A DNA stretch of 37,442 bases, from NCBI RefSeq assembly GCF_018613235.1, contig NZ_JAGGQP010000045.1, positions 1 to 37,442 on the forward strand. Direction: 5' to 3'. The stretch's first letter is position 1. Each line of letters starts with the position of its first letter. The notes beneath the pieces are model-generated. The model had not been told where the DNA came from and ran no database searches. It saw only the letters and a program-made list of their open reading frames with translations. Shown here piece after piece: positions 1 through 11,330 of the stretch. Position numbers and translations under genes: made by a program. The DNA is from Bacillus sp. ISL-41. GTDB taxonomy: Bacteria; Bacillota; Bacilli; Bacillales; Cytobacillaceae.

Positions 1-4039
<4,039 letters not shown>

Positions 4040-4266
4040 TTATGGGAAATTCTTTACAGAGGGTTGGACTATTTATATAAAAGCCAAAGTTCGCGAGGAA
4101 ATATCCACATCTGCCTTAGAATAAAACCGTAGTGAAAACATTGAGGAAGGATATACTTTGAATTAATTTTAATTTTTTCATAAAGGATCCTCTTAGATTG
4201 AAAATAATACTCCATCTCCTGAAGTCCTTTTTCAAATCGGAGTGAGCAGTTTTATGTCTTGGGGTA

Positions 4267-4300
4267 CAAAAAAGCCTTATCCAACAAGGGATAAGGCTTT
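4267..4300 (-). terminator. Terminator after the Fpg-like gene
   Basis: A strong hairpin made of GCCTTATCC and its complement has T runs on both sides, so it could act in both directions. It closely resembles the terminator after rlmCD at 7432-7463 and belongs to the rlmCD-tail remnant described here. Confidence 0.8.
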
Positions 4301-4352
4301 CATGTTTATGCAAGTACAATCCTTGAAATAGCTTAACGATGTGCAGAACTTT
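4301..4352 (-). pseudogene. Decayed copy of the rlmCD 3' end (older remnant)
   Basis: Read on the minus strand, this short stretch aligns with the last codons of rlmCD. By eye 28 of 42 bases match from the stop codon inward, and it still encodes IVLA followed by a stop. It carries an in-frame stop further in, so it is not functional. The hairpin next to it (4267-4300) matches the rlmCD terminator, so gene tail and terminator were copied together. It may be an old attachment-site half or a relic of duplication. Confidence 0.6.
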
Positions 4353-4386
4353 ATGTAGCTACCCTGAGATGTTACAGTATTGTCTT

Positions 4387-5190
4387 TTATTGCTGGCAAT
4401 TGGGACAAAAGTGAGTTTTCCTTGAAGAGATTTCCGTTTTAATAATGGAAGCTTTGCAACGGGAACATGCCTCACCTTCTCTGTCATAAACATAAAATTG
4501 ATACCCTCCTGTTTTTTCATCTCCTTTATATAGGGGGTTTTCCATATAACCACCTTGTTCGATTCCCCTTTTAAGAATGAACTGTATCGAATGATATAGC
4601 CGTGATAATTGTTGATCGTTAAGATCATTGATTTTTTTATCGGGGCGAATCTCTGCATGCCAGAGTATTTCATCAGAATACCCATTCCCTATTCCAGCTA
4701 GCACTTCTTGATTGATTAATGTTGTTTTAATAGTCCCTCTTCTTTTGTGCATTAAATTTTGAAATGCATCCAATGTAAAATCGGGATCAAGCACTTCAGG
4801 TCCCAACTTTTTAAACTCTTCCTGGATCTCTCCAGATGATAAAAGATGCAGGTAGCCCAATCGCAGTCCAATGAAGTATAAATGTTTGTCCCCAAATGAT
4901 AGCTTTACTTGAATCGTCCTGTTTGGTTTATCTTCCTCTTTGCCAAAAAACATCCATCCGCCAAGCATCAGGTGCAATAATAAACATTTGCCATCCTGTA
5001 ATTGAAATATTAAATATTTAGCTCTTCTAGTAATCGTTTTTATGGCTTGATTTGATACTTGCATCGTAAACCTGTCAACCGGTACATTAATGGACTTTTC
5101 CCGACCAATCTCAACATGTGAAATTCTTTGCCCACCTATCAATGACCCCAGTAATGTTTTATATGTTTCCATCTCCGGCAATTCAGGCAT
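4387..5190 (-). CDS. Fpg/Nei-family DNA glycosylase (MutM-like)
   Basis: This is a base-excision repair enzyme that removes oxidised bases and nicks the DNA by beta/delta elimination. The start is the ATG at 5188-5190, which gives the obligatory MPELPEME N-terminus: Pro2 is the Schiff-base nucleophile and Glu3 the acid. Upstream ATGs would bury Pro2, and GGGGGA precedes the chosen start. Lys58 (RRAKYL) matches the conserved beta-hairpin Lys. The helix-two-turn-helix spans roughly 158-187. A C-terminal zinc finger uses Cys242, Cys245, Cys262 and Cys265. At 267 residues it is of normal length. It is a lone gene lying between two rlmCD-tail remnants and may be a laterally gained paralogue of the housekeeping mutM. 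Lesion specificity (8-oxoguanine or oxidised pyrimidine) cannot be settled from sequence. Confidence 0.9.
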   Translation of the reverse strand: MPELPEMETYKTLLGSLIGGQRISHVEIGREKSINVPVDRFTMQVSNQAIKTITRRAKYLIFQLQDGKCLLLHLMLGGWMFFGKEEDKPNRTIQVKLSFGDKHLYFIGLRLGYLHLLSSGEIQEEFKKLGPEVLDPDFTLDAFQNLMHKRRGTIKTTLINQEVLAGIGNGYSDEILWHAEIRPDKKINDLNDQQLSRLYHSIQFILKRGIEQGGYMENPLYKGDEKTGGYQFYVYDREGEACSRCKASIIKTEISSRKTHFCPNCQQ

Positions 5191-5341
5191 AATTTCGTCC
5201 CCCATTTTACAATTTATTTTTACAGTATTTCCTACTGGGGAATTATTATAATTCGCTGGCATTCAGCATGAGACATGGGGAAGGTACCGGTTCAGATATC
5301 CTAAGTACCTTTATCAATTAGTATAAATTCCTGAAACTACA

Positions 5342-5425
5342 AGAGCCTTATCCATCGATGGATAAGGCTCTCCTATTTATGATAGTACAATTTTCGCAAC
5401 AGCTTCACAATGTGTTGAGTGCATG
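5342..5425 (-). pseudogene. Decayed copy of the rlmCD 3' end plus its hairpin
   Basis: On the minus strand this encodes [12 protein letters not shown] and a stop; rlmCD itself ends [12 protein letters not shown]. By eye 34 of 42 bases next to the stop match. The hairpin following it (5342-5371) is a perfect 30-bp palindrome built on the same GCCTTATCC stem as the rlmCD terminator, but the T run has been lost. Similarity fades upstream of about 5425, so only the tail was copied. This is what site-specific integration into a gene's 3' end would leave behind. Confidence 0.75.
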
Positions 5426-5506
5426 TGGCAATACATGGGGTGTTGGTGAGTTCACTTCTTTTAAAGAGCTTTATCACTACTATATTTACATAATCATCCT
5501 ATACAG

Positions 5507-5545
5507 AAAAAAGCCGTTTACCTCGTAAGTAAATTCGGCTTTTTT
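5507..5545 (-). terminator. Bidirectional terminator after the sigma/anti-sigma operon
   Basis: The hairpin starts AAAAAAGCCG and ends CGGCTTTTTT, so both strands have a T run. It lies about 37 bp after the stop codon of the anti-sigma gene. Confidence 0.85.
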
Positions 5546-5581
5546 CTAAAATTCTTCACAAAATTATATAATTAATGTATC

Positions 5582-6667
5582 CTAATTTAATCTTTGTTTA
5601 TTCTTGCCCCTAATAATAATCTTATAAGGATCTCCATTAATCTGATTTTGAATTTCCTCAGAATTTAGGAATTCATTGATTGTCTCTTCTATTTTACGAA
5701 CCTTCTCAATTGCATCTTTATCAGAAGCCTTAATTGATGTTTTTATAATGATTTGCAGTGGCGCAGGGTGGAAGGAGTACGCAAACCCGGTTACATTATA
5801 CTCCTTTTTTGCCGTTAATCCTTCAAAAATCGCGTCAAATATTTCATTCCATTTAGCTTCTTTCTCTCTTTGGGCAAGGTCAATTTTATTGACCTTAATA
5901 GAGTAGGAGTCAATATTTTTTTCTTTTAGGCTCTCATTTACAATTTTCTTTATTTCCTCTGTCCTTTTCTCATTGTTAGGAATATCTATGTTGATAATCA
6001 CTTTATCAGAGTTAGGAGCAGTATATTGATAGCCGTGAGAAAGAATAATAAATTGCGATTTAATCAAATGGTCATAACTTTCTTTCAATGCTTCGCTGAT
6101 TGCCTGATCACGCTCAGGAAGCGGTGGAACTGGTCGATCAATTTGTCTCTCTACTTTTATTTTATAGCTATCATAGTCATTTGCTTTTAATATATCGGCA
6201 GCGATTTCTTTCACTTCTTCATGAACATCTTGAAAATATTGTTCTGAGCCATCTATAGATATGAAAATATGGCTGCCATTTCCACCTACTCCAACTATTT
6301 TATAATCTTTTTGTATTAATTCCTTCCATATAGTATGGTTTATTGGTTCTGAATGAAAGATTTTACTTAGATAAGGGATTTTGGATACAACCTCTGCCAT
6401 TGCAGGAGAAATATAAGCTGAGCCAATAAATAAACTAAATAGTAATAGCAAAGCAATACCCGAATACGTTAATTTCCGAATCACACTTCCTTTTTTATAG
6501 CGATTTGAAAAGCCAAGGTTCTTGTTTTGCTCATTGAATTCAAATTTTTCAATATCAGTTAGGATTCGGTTTTTTAATTCTTGTTTTTGTTTTGTCTCCC
6601 AAATAAAATGGGAATCTAGCTTTTTTAAGGGATTATCGAATTCAATATCTTCGTATTGCTTCCTCAC
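5582..6667 (-). CDS. Putative membrane-anchored anti-sigma factor
   Basis: The start is the GTG at 6665-6667, preceded by AAAGGAGG. It overlaps the end of the upstream ECF sigma gene by 26 bp, which indicates translational coupling. The 361-residue protein has a charged cytoplasmic N-terminal segment (1-65) that could bind the sigma factor, one membrane segment at about 66-87, and an outer part of about 270 residues. The outer part has several similar alpha/beta segments (YDSYKIKVE, IDSYSIKVN, DPYKIIIRG) and so appears to be built from repeats. The architecture fits anti-sigma factors paired with Bacillus ECF sigmas, and I recall DUF4030/DUF4179-type proteins in this position, but the assignment is by context. 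The signal sensed is unknown. Confidence 0.7.
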   Translation of the reverse strand: MRKQYEDIEFDNPLKKLDSHFIWETKQKQELKNRILTDIEKFEFNEQNKNLGFSNRYKKGSVIRKLTYSGIALLLLFSLFIGSAYISPAMAEVVSKIPYLSKIFHSEPINHTIWKELIQKDYKIVGVGGNGSHIFISIDGSEQYFQDVHEEVKEIAADILKANDYDSYKIKVERQIDRPVPPLPERDQAISEALKESYDHLIKSQFIILSHGYQYTAPNSDKVIINIDIPNNEKRTEEIKKIVNESLKEKNIDSYSIKVNKIDLAQREKEAKWNEIFDAIFEGLTAKKEYNVTGFAYSFHPAPLQIIIKTSIKASDKDAIEKVRKIEETINEFLNSEEIQNQINGDPYKIIIRGKNKQRLN

Positions 6668-7178
6668 TTGTATATCCCTCCTTTAATATTTGTTTTTTCA
6701 ATGCAGGGATGGCTCTAAAAAGTGTTGATTTGACTTTACTCTCAGACCACCCTACTATCTTTGATGTATCCTCTATAGAAAAGCCCTTAATTTTCCTTAA
6801 AATGATTACCTTTCTATATGTATCTTTTAGTTCTCCCAATGCCGTATAAAGTTCATCTGATTCCTCTTTTATCCGAATTATTTCCTCTGGCAACGGAAAA
6901 TTATCTTTTTGCAAATGAAACATTTCTTTAAGAAACATAGCTGGTTTACGCTTCCTTAAAAAATCAACTGTAAGATTGTGGGCAATACTAAAGAGCCATG
7001 TTTTTTCACTGGAATGATGTTTAAATGAATCATAATATAAGTACGCTTTTACAAAGGTATCGTGAGTTAAATCTTCCGCTTGTTGATAATCCTTAACCAT
7101 CAATAAGATAAAACTTAATATGGATTTACTATGCTGGTCATACCAATCTGCAATTTCTTCTTTTCTGTGCTCTAACAA
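6642..7178 (-). CDS. ECF RNA polymerase sigma factor (module 1)
   Basis: A 178-residue group-4 sigma factor. Region 2 is visible as DYQQAEDLTHDTFVKAY ... TWLFSIAHNLTVDFLR (about 30-76). Region 4 is ELKDTYRKVIILRKIKGFSIEDTSKIVG, followed by the helix-turn-helix WSESKVKSTLFRA (about 117-160). The start is TTG at 7176-7178, preceded by AAGGAGGGG. It forms a two-gene operon with the overlapping downstream membrane anti-sigma gene. A candidate self-recognised promoter lies 36 bp upstream. The module sits between the real end of rlmCD and an rlmCD-tail remnant, suggesting it was inserted there. Confidence 0.93.
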   Translation of the reverse strand: MLEHRKEEIADWYDQHSKSILSFILLMVKDYQQAEDLTHDTFVKAYLYYDSFKHHSSEKTWLFSIAHNLTVDFLRKRKPAMFLKEMFHLQKDNFPLPEEIIRIKEESDELYTALGELKDTYRKVIILRKIKGFSIEDTSKIVGWSESKVKSTLFRAIPALKKQILKEGYTSEEAIRRY

Positions 7179-7213
7179 ATTTCCACCCCTCCTTTTCTTG
7201 AATGTTCAATGCT

Positions 7214-7241
7214 TAGACGTAATAGCTAAACAAAAGTTGTG
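7214..7241 (-). promoter_or_regulatory. Candidate ECF-type promoter of sigma module 1
   Basis: On the minus strand the -35 element CACAAC (7236-7241) and the -10 element CGTCTA (7214-7219) are 16 bp apart. This is the AAC / CGT layout of ECF promoters and suggests autoregulation. The same layout stands before the second sigma gene of this window. Confidence 0.6.
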
Positions 7242-7395
7242 TTTTTTAAAACTTTTTTAAATGAGGGATTCAAATAAAAAATATCATGATCAGTTTTTCA
7301 AAGTCTCATTTTTGTTGAGGAATCTATAATTATGTCTACCTTCCAACTTTATGTGGTAAAAAGACATATGGGTTCTTCCGTCTCAATCCGAGATT

Positions 7396-7424
7396 CGAAA
7401 TATCACTTCAAGTGTGATATTTCG
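7396..7424. repeat. Perfect 11-bp inverted repeat
   Basis: CGAAATATCAC at 7396-7406 is exactly repeated in inverse orientation at 7414-7424, with a 7-bp loop. Neither side has a T run, so it is a poor terminator. It lies between the rlmCD terminator and the sigma gene's promoter and could be a protein-binding site or a relic of insertion. Confidence 0.6.
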
Positions 7425-7431
7425 AGCTGTT

Positions 7432-7463
7432 AAAAAAGCCTTATCCGCTAAAGGATAAGGCTC
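7432..7463 (-). terminator. Terminator of rlmCD
   Basis: A 9-bp stem, GCCTTATCC with its complement, a 6-base loop, and six T residues at 7432-7437 on the minus strand. Confidence 0.9.
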
Positions 7464-7469
7464 TCGAAT

Positions 7470-8843
7470 TTATGCTAATACAATCTTCGCAACCGCTTCG
7501 CAGTGCGTCGTCTGCGGAAACATGTCAACTGGCTGTACTTCAACTGTCTTGTATCCGCCGTCCTCTAGAATTCGGAGGTCCCTCGCCAATGTAGCCGGGT
7601 TGCACGACACATATACTACCTTTTTCGGTTTCATGTAGATAATGGTCTGCAGTAGCGCCTCGTCGCAGCCTTTGCGCGGTGGGTCCACAACCAATACGTC
7701 TGCGCTGTTGCCTTCTTCATACCATTCAGGGATGACTATTTCGGCTTCACCAACTGCAAATTCCGCATTTGTAATCTCATTTAACTCGGCGTTTCGTTTT
7801 GCGTCTTCGATGGCTTCAGGGACGATTTCGACGCCGAATACCTTCTTTGCTCTTTGCGCTAAAAATAACGAGATCGTCCCGATGCCGCAGTATGCGTCAA
7901 TCACAGACTCTTCGCCTGTAAGTTCAGCGTATTCAAGCGCTTTGTTGTACAGAATTTTTGTCTGTTCAGGGTTCACCTGATAGAACGAACGCGCGGAAAT
8001 CGCAAACTTGATGTCGCCGATATAGTCATAGATGACCTCACTTCCCCAGAGGACCTCCGTTTTGTCTCCCATGATGACATTCGTTTTCTTCGAGTTAATG
8101 TTATGGACAATTGATTTTACCTTAGGAAGCCTTGTGACGATTTCATTCACCAGCTTCTTTTGCTGAGGAATCTCATTTGTCCTGGTCACAATCACAACCA
8201 TCAGCTCACCGGTTTGTCTTCCGTAACGGGCCATGATGTGGCGAAGCACACCTTTATGTTTTTCCTCATTATATGGCTGAATTCCAAGCTCGCTGGCGAT
8301 TTCTTTTACCGTCTTGATTGCCTCGTTGATTTCAGGAATATGCAGCAGGCTCTCGTCTGTATCGACGATTTCATGGCTGCGCGGCTTGAAAAAGCCAGCG
8401 ATCAGCTTTCCGTCCTTCTCGCCAACTGGCACCTGTGCTTTGTTCCGGTAATGCCAGGGGTTGTCCATTCCCAAAATCGGGTGAACCACAACATCCTCAA
8501 GCTTGCCGATCCGTGTCAGCACTTGCTTCACCTGGTTTTCCTTATACTTCAGCTGCCCCTCATAGCTGATATGCTGCAGCTGGCAGCCACCGTATTTATG
8601 GGCATCCTCTGCAGGACACTCAACACGGAAAGTGCTTCTTTCAAGGATATCCATCAGGCGGCCAAAGCCATAGCCTTTATTCACTTTAGTCACTTTGATG
8701 TTTGCTTTTTCGCCAGGAAGTCCCCCCTGGACAAAAATCGGATAGCCATCAATCTTGGCCACACCCGCTCCGTCATGCGTCAAATCCTCAAACTCTACAT
8801 CTATAAAATCGTTCTTTTTAACCGGGATTGTTTTACTCATCAT
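7470..8843 (-). CDS. rlmCD: 23S rRNA (uracil-C5)-methyltransferase RlmCD (YefA-like)
   Basis: It makes m5U in 23S rRNA (U747 and U1939 in the Bacillus enzyme) using S-adenosylmethionine. The 457-residue protein starts with a TRAM RNA-binding domain ([30 protein letters not shown]). It then shows the SAM motif [14 protein letters not shown], the DPPRKGC loop, the nucleophilic Cys in [12 protein letters not shown] and the base Glu in THCEAVA. The iron-sulfur ligands of RlmD are incomplete: [12 protein letters not shown] keeps two cysteines of the usual CX5CGGC, and the fourth position reads DESLLH without Cys. AAAGGA precedes the double ATG start. In B. subtilis the gene is next to dgkB; here about 11 kb separates them. 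Its 3' end recurs twice downstream as degraded copies. Confidence 0.93.
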   Translation of the reverse strand: MMSKTIPVKKNDFIDVEFEDLTHDGAGVAKIDGYPIFVQGGLPGEKANIKVTKVNKGYGFGRLMDILERSTFRVECPAEDAHKYGGCQLQHISYEGQLKYKENQVKQVLTRIGKLEDVVVHPILGMDNPWHYRNKAQVPVGEKDGKLIAGFFKPRSHEIVDTDESLLHIPEINEAIKTVKEIASELGIQPYNEEKHKGVLRHIMARYGRQTGELMVVIVTRTNEIPQQKKLVNEIVTRLPKVKSIVHNINSKKTNVIMGDKTEVLWGSEVIYDYIGDIKFAISARSFYQVNPEQTKILYNKALEYAELTGEESVIDAYCGIGTISLFLAQRAKKVFGVEIVPEAIEDAKRNAELNEITNAEFAVGEAEIVIPEWYEEGNSADVLVVDPPRKGCDEALLQTIIYMKPKKVVYVSCNPATLARDLRILEDGGYKTVEVQPVDMFPQTTHCEAVAKIVLA

Positions 8844-8931
8844 TTCAATTCCTTTGCTGTGAATTAGCTAAGTCAGATTTTATCATATTGAATGAGGGAT
8901 TGCGAAACGCATCCACCTGTTTTCAAAATAC

Positions 8932-8970
8932 AGAAGCAAAACGACCGAGCCGTTTTGCTTCTTTTTCGAA
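8932..8970. terminator. Hairpin between rlmCD and the Gly-rich gene
   Basis: AGAAGCAAAACG and its perfect 12-bp complement, with a 7-base loop. A T run follows on the plus strand and only a broken one on the minus strand. It lies just after the stop codon of the minus-strand Gly-rich gene, which it probably terminates. Confidence 0.7.
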
Positions 8971-8975
8971 AAATA

Positions 8976-9347
8976 TTACCAACCCTGTGGTCGATACCCT
9001 CCGGACCACGGTGTCGACTGGTATCCATAGCCGCCAATGCCCGGTGTTCCCTGGTAACCATAAGCTCCGTAACCTGGAGAGCCCTGAAATCCATACCCAG
9101 GACCTCCCTGGTAGCCATATCCCGGGCCACCCTGGAACCCGTAACCTCCATATCCCGGTCCTCCCGGGTAGCCGTACCCTCCAAAACCGGCTCCTCCTGG
9201 ATATCCATACCCAGGACCATTAAGCAATTGTCCTCCCAGATAACCTATCCCAGCACCTAATAAACCGGCAGCCAGAGTTCCGGCGGCGCCAGTTTCATAT
9301 GATCTGGAATCATGATAATAAGGCATATTATGTGAATACATATACAT
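8976..9347 (-). CDS. Gly/Tyr-rich repeat protein, possible spore-coat or surface protein
   Basis: A 123-residue protein. Its N-terminus is MYMYSHNMPYYHDSRSYE. A short hydrophobic Gly-rich segment follows (about 20-45, GAAGTLAAGLLGAGIGYLGGQLL). The rest is a low-complexity tail of GYGYPGGPGYGGYG-type repeats. GAGGGG precedes the ATG at suitable distance. Upstream on the minus strand, CATAATAAA resembles a sigma-K/sigma-E -10 element, which would suit a spore-coat protein, but this is weak. The composition is like that of small Gly/Tyr-rich coat proteins of Bacillus. No catalytic motif is present and the function is unknown. Confidence 0.75.
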   Translation of the reverse strand: MYMYSHNMPYYHDSRSYETGAAGTLAAGLLGAGIGYLGGQLLNGPGYGYPGGAGFGGYGYPGGPGYGGYGFQGGPGYGYQGGPGYGFQGSPGYGAYGYQGTPGIGGYGYQSTPWSGGYRPQGW

Positions 9348-9538
9348 GTAATTTGTCCCCTCTCAATAAGTGTGTTTATTATGTCCCTCTAACACCCTAT
9401 GTAAGAATTGGGCAAATGGTTTGGGTAACCTGCCTACTCTAGGTGAAATTGGGCAGCCATTTACGTTGGGTTTAGGTAAACTACCATCTCTTCATTCCAA
9501 TAAATGAATAGGATATTTGTTAAAGGGGGGTGATGAGC

Positions 9539-9814
9539 ATGAAGGAAACCGAACTTAAAATAAAAGAACTAGAGATGAAAATCGAGGAATTGGAAAGTCT
9601 GCAGGAAAACTTCCAGGAAACAATCCAGAACCAGCTGGACAACAATGATGTACGAACTTTAATGAATCAAATCTTAAACGAAAAAGACTTTGTCACAACC
9701 CCGGATATGGAAAAAAGCTTAAGCAAAAGCCAGGTACAATTAATCAAATGGATTGTCGGAACAGGAATCAGTACGATTTCGATTGTCATTGCCTTATTTG
9801 AGTTTCTGAGATAA
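9539..9814 (+). CDS. Small coiled-coil protein with C-terminal membrane anchor
   Basis: The start at 9539 (MKETELK) is favoured because AAAGGGGGG lies 8 bp upstream. A GTG at 9530 and an ATG at 9533 are too close to it. The 91-residue product has a heptad-like charged helix at about 1-40 (KIKELEMKIEELESLQENFQ), a linker, and one hydrophobic segment at about 69-88 (WIVGTGISTISIVIALFEFL) ending at the C-terminus. The topology is like XhlA-type holin accessory proteins, but no phage genes are near and the resemblance may be only in layout. It is a single-gene unit facing away from the Gly-rich gene. Function unknown. Confidence 0.75.
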   Translation: MKETELKIKELEMKIEELESLQENFQETIQNQLDNNDVRTLMNQILNEKDFVTTPDMEKSLSKSQVQLIKWIVGTGISTISIVIALFEFLR

Positions 9815-9845
9815 AAAAAAGCGGAGGAACATCCATCCGCTTTCT
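9813..9845. terminator. Bidirectional terminator between convergent genes
   Basis: AAGCGGA and TCCGCTT form a stem at 9819-9842. An eight-base A run (9813-9820) becomes a long T run on the minus strand, serving the lipoprotein gene. It may also stop the plus-strand coiled-coil gene. Confidence 0.8.
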
Positions 9846-9856
9846 GAACATCATTT

Positions 9857-10306
9857 TTACTGTACAGTGAATTCCTTCGTCACTTCGTATTTCTTTCCGT
9901 TTTTAGGAGTCATCCACGCAGTGAGGATATATTCGCCTTTTTCAAGTGACAATTCATGTAGATTCAATTCATATGTCAGCGAGTCACCCTGCTTCAACTT
10001 CTCTTCCCCCAGTACCTGTAAAAAGGCCGCAACACTTGAGAACAAAAATACCTCTTTGCCATCCTTTGTTTTTACCGAATAATCGTATCTTTGTGAACTC
10101 GTAAACTCTAGAGTCACTTCTTCCTCCGTCTGATTCTTCACTTCATATTGGAAAATCAACGGGCTTTCCTCTGTCAAACTTGCAGCCATTTCTCCTGCCA
10201 CGATTCCGGCACCTCCTTTATCCTCATCATTATTCAAAACCTGGTTTCCCGTTCCACAACCAGTGATCAGCAGCCCAAGCAGCAATATCATCCATAACTT
10301 TTTCAT
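9857..10306 (-). CDS. BsuPI-domain lipoprotein (putative proteinase inhibitor)
   Basis: A 149-residue secreted lipoprotein. Residues 1-16 are a signal peptide ending in the lipobox LITG-C, with Cys17 the lipidated residue. The mature part (about 45-149) reads FQYEVKNQTEEEVTLEFTSSQRYDYSV, then a loop, then GDSLTYELNL ... LEKGEYILTAWMTP. This is the beta-sandwich pattern of BsuPI, the intracellular proteinase inhibitor family, and of its many extracellular relatives. Whether it inhibits a protease is unknown. AGGAGG stands before the ATG. It appears to be transcribed alone. Confidence 0.85.
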   Translation of the reverse strand: MKKLWMILLLGLLITGCGTGNQVLNNDEDKGGAGIVAGEMAASLTEESPLIFQYEVKNQTEEEVTLEFTSSQRYDYSVKTKDGKEVFLFSSVAAFLQVLGEEKLKQGDSLTYELNLHELSLEKGEYILTAWMTPKNGKKYEVTKEFTVQ

Positions 10307-10408
10307 CTTCCGAACCTCCTGTTGAATAAACTCTTTATCTATTTGTCAGGAGAACCGTTCAAAAGGTTACATAAATAGATAAACTAAATCACCCATTTTC
10401 AAACCTAA

Positions 10409-10433
10409 GGGGAGGTGCCTGTTACACCTCCCC
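10409..10433. terminator. GC-rich hairpin after the permease genes
   Basis: GGGGAGGTG and its complement form a 9-bp stem with a 7-base loop, directly after the stop codon of the OppC-like gene. Neither flank has a good T run, so termination is probable but not certain. Confidence 0.55.
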
Positions 10434-10439
10434 CTTCAT

Positions 10440-11330
10440 TTAGGCTCTTTTATATTTTTTATCAAAATATTGCTGCAGTCCGCTGCTGGTCATCGAGAAA
10501 GCTAATATCGTAATCCCAATAGCCACGGTACCAGTAATCGGCAGCCACGGATGCGACCAGATGTGGTGGGTAATCTTCGCGAAGTAGGTTGGCCAGGCAT
10601 TAGATGCATTCATCGCCTGATATCCTCCACCGAGCTGGGAAACGAATTCAACGCTCAAGAAGATTTCCACGATTCCCAGCTGGCCGATGAGAAAAAGGGT
10701 TCTCCCCAGGTCGGAGAAAAACTGGACGATGAAAAACGGCCTTAGCGGCGGCCAGTAATAATTTTTTAACATGGTCAAAGCCGATGAGCCTGAGACAATT
10801 CCGGCCTCTACATAAGGTTTCTTCGAGATATCGACCATTCCCTGGTAAAAAATATCGGCAACCCTGCCTGCTTCAATTAAAGCGAGCACGAGCAGAATCC
10901 ATAGAAACCGGTCACTCGAAAAAGTAACGAATGGTGTGCCGATAATCAAAATCACAAAGAAAATCGGCGGCATAAACGAGAACAATCGATTCCACATGAT
11001 CAGTATACGATGGAAAAGTTTTATATAAAAACTTGCCATCGCCAGCGGAATCGCAATCAGATAACGAATCAGGACAATTGCGAGTATCGTTAACAGCGTT
11101 TCTTTCGTACCCAAAAGTACCCTGCTCAATAGATCTTTGCCATTCGCATCAGAGCCGATTGGGAAATCCGCAGACGGCGCGAACGGTGGAAGCTCGAATC
11201 CTCCGCCTTCTTTTTGCCTCATCACGGTTTCTTTTAATGAGGTGTCTACGAACGGAAGGTATGGTGCTATAAGGACAATAATCAACAGAAAAGACAAGAT
11301 CGTCAGGCCAAATACTAATGATTTATTCAT
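10440..11330 (-). CDS. OppC/DppC-like ABC transporter permease
   Basis: A 296-residue inner-membrane permease of the peptide/nickel importer class. There is an N-terminal membrane segment (5-26), then an outer loop with the OppC-typical FPIGSDANGKDLLSRVLLGTKETLL, then about five further membrane segments. The EAA-like loop reads PYVEAGIVSGSSALTMLKNYYWP, which contacts the ATPase. It overlaps the end of the OppB-like gene by 8 bp, with AGGAGATGA inside that gene as ribosome binding site. No ATP-binding protein or substrate-binding protein gene is found nearby, so the partners must be encoded elsewhere or the pair is an incomplete transporter. The substrate cannot be inferred. Confidence 0.85.
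   Translation of the reverse strand: MNKSLVFGLTILSFLLIIVLIAPYLPFVDTSLKETVMRQKEGGGFELPPFAPSADFPIGSDANGKDLLSRVLLGTKETLLTILAIVLIRYLIAIPLAMASFYIKLFHRILIMWNRLFSFMPPIFFVILIIGTPFVTFSSDRFLWILLVLALIEAGRVADIFYQGMVDISKKPYVEAGIVSGSSALTMLKNYYWPPLRPFFIVQFFSDLGRTLFLIGQLGIVEIFLSVEFVSQLGGGYQAMNASNAWPTYFAKITHHIWSHPWLPITGTVAIGITILAFSMTSSGLQQYFDKKYKRA

Noticed and set aside
4116-4319. 67-residue minus-strand open frame before the collagen-like gene
   Set aside because: It covers the terminator hairpin and an AT-rich gap, without domain or good start signal.
8160-8867. 235-residue plus-strand open frame inside rlmCD
   Set aside because: Antisense shadow of rlmCD; no binding site or domain.
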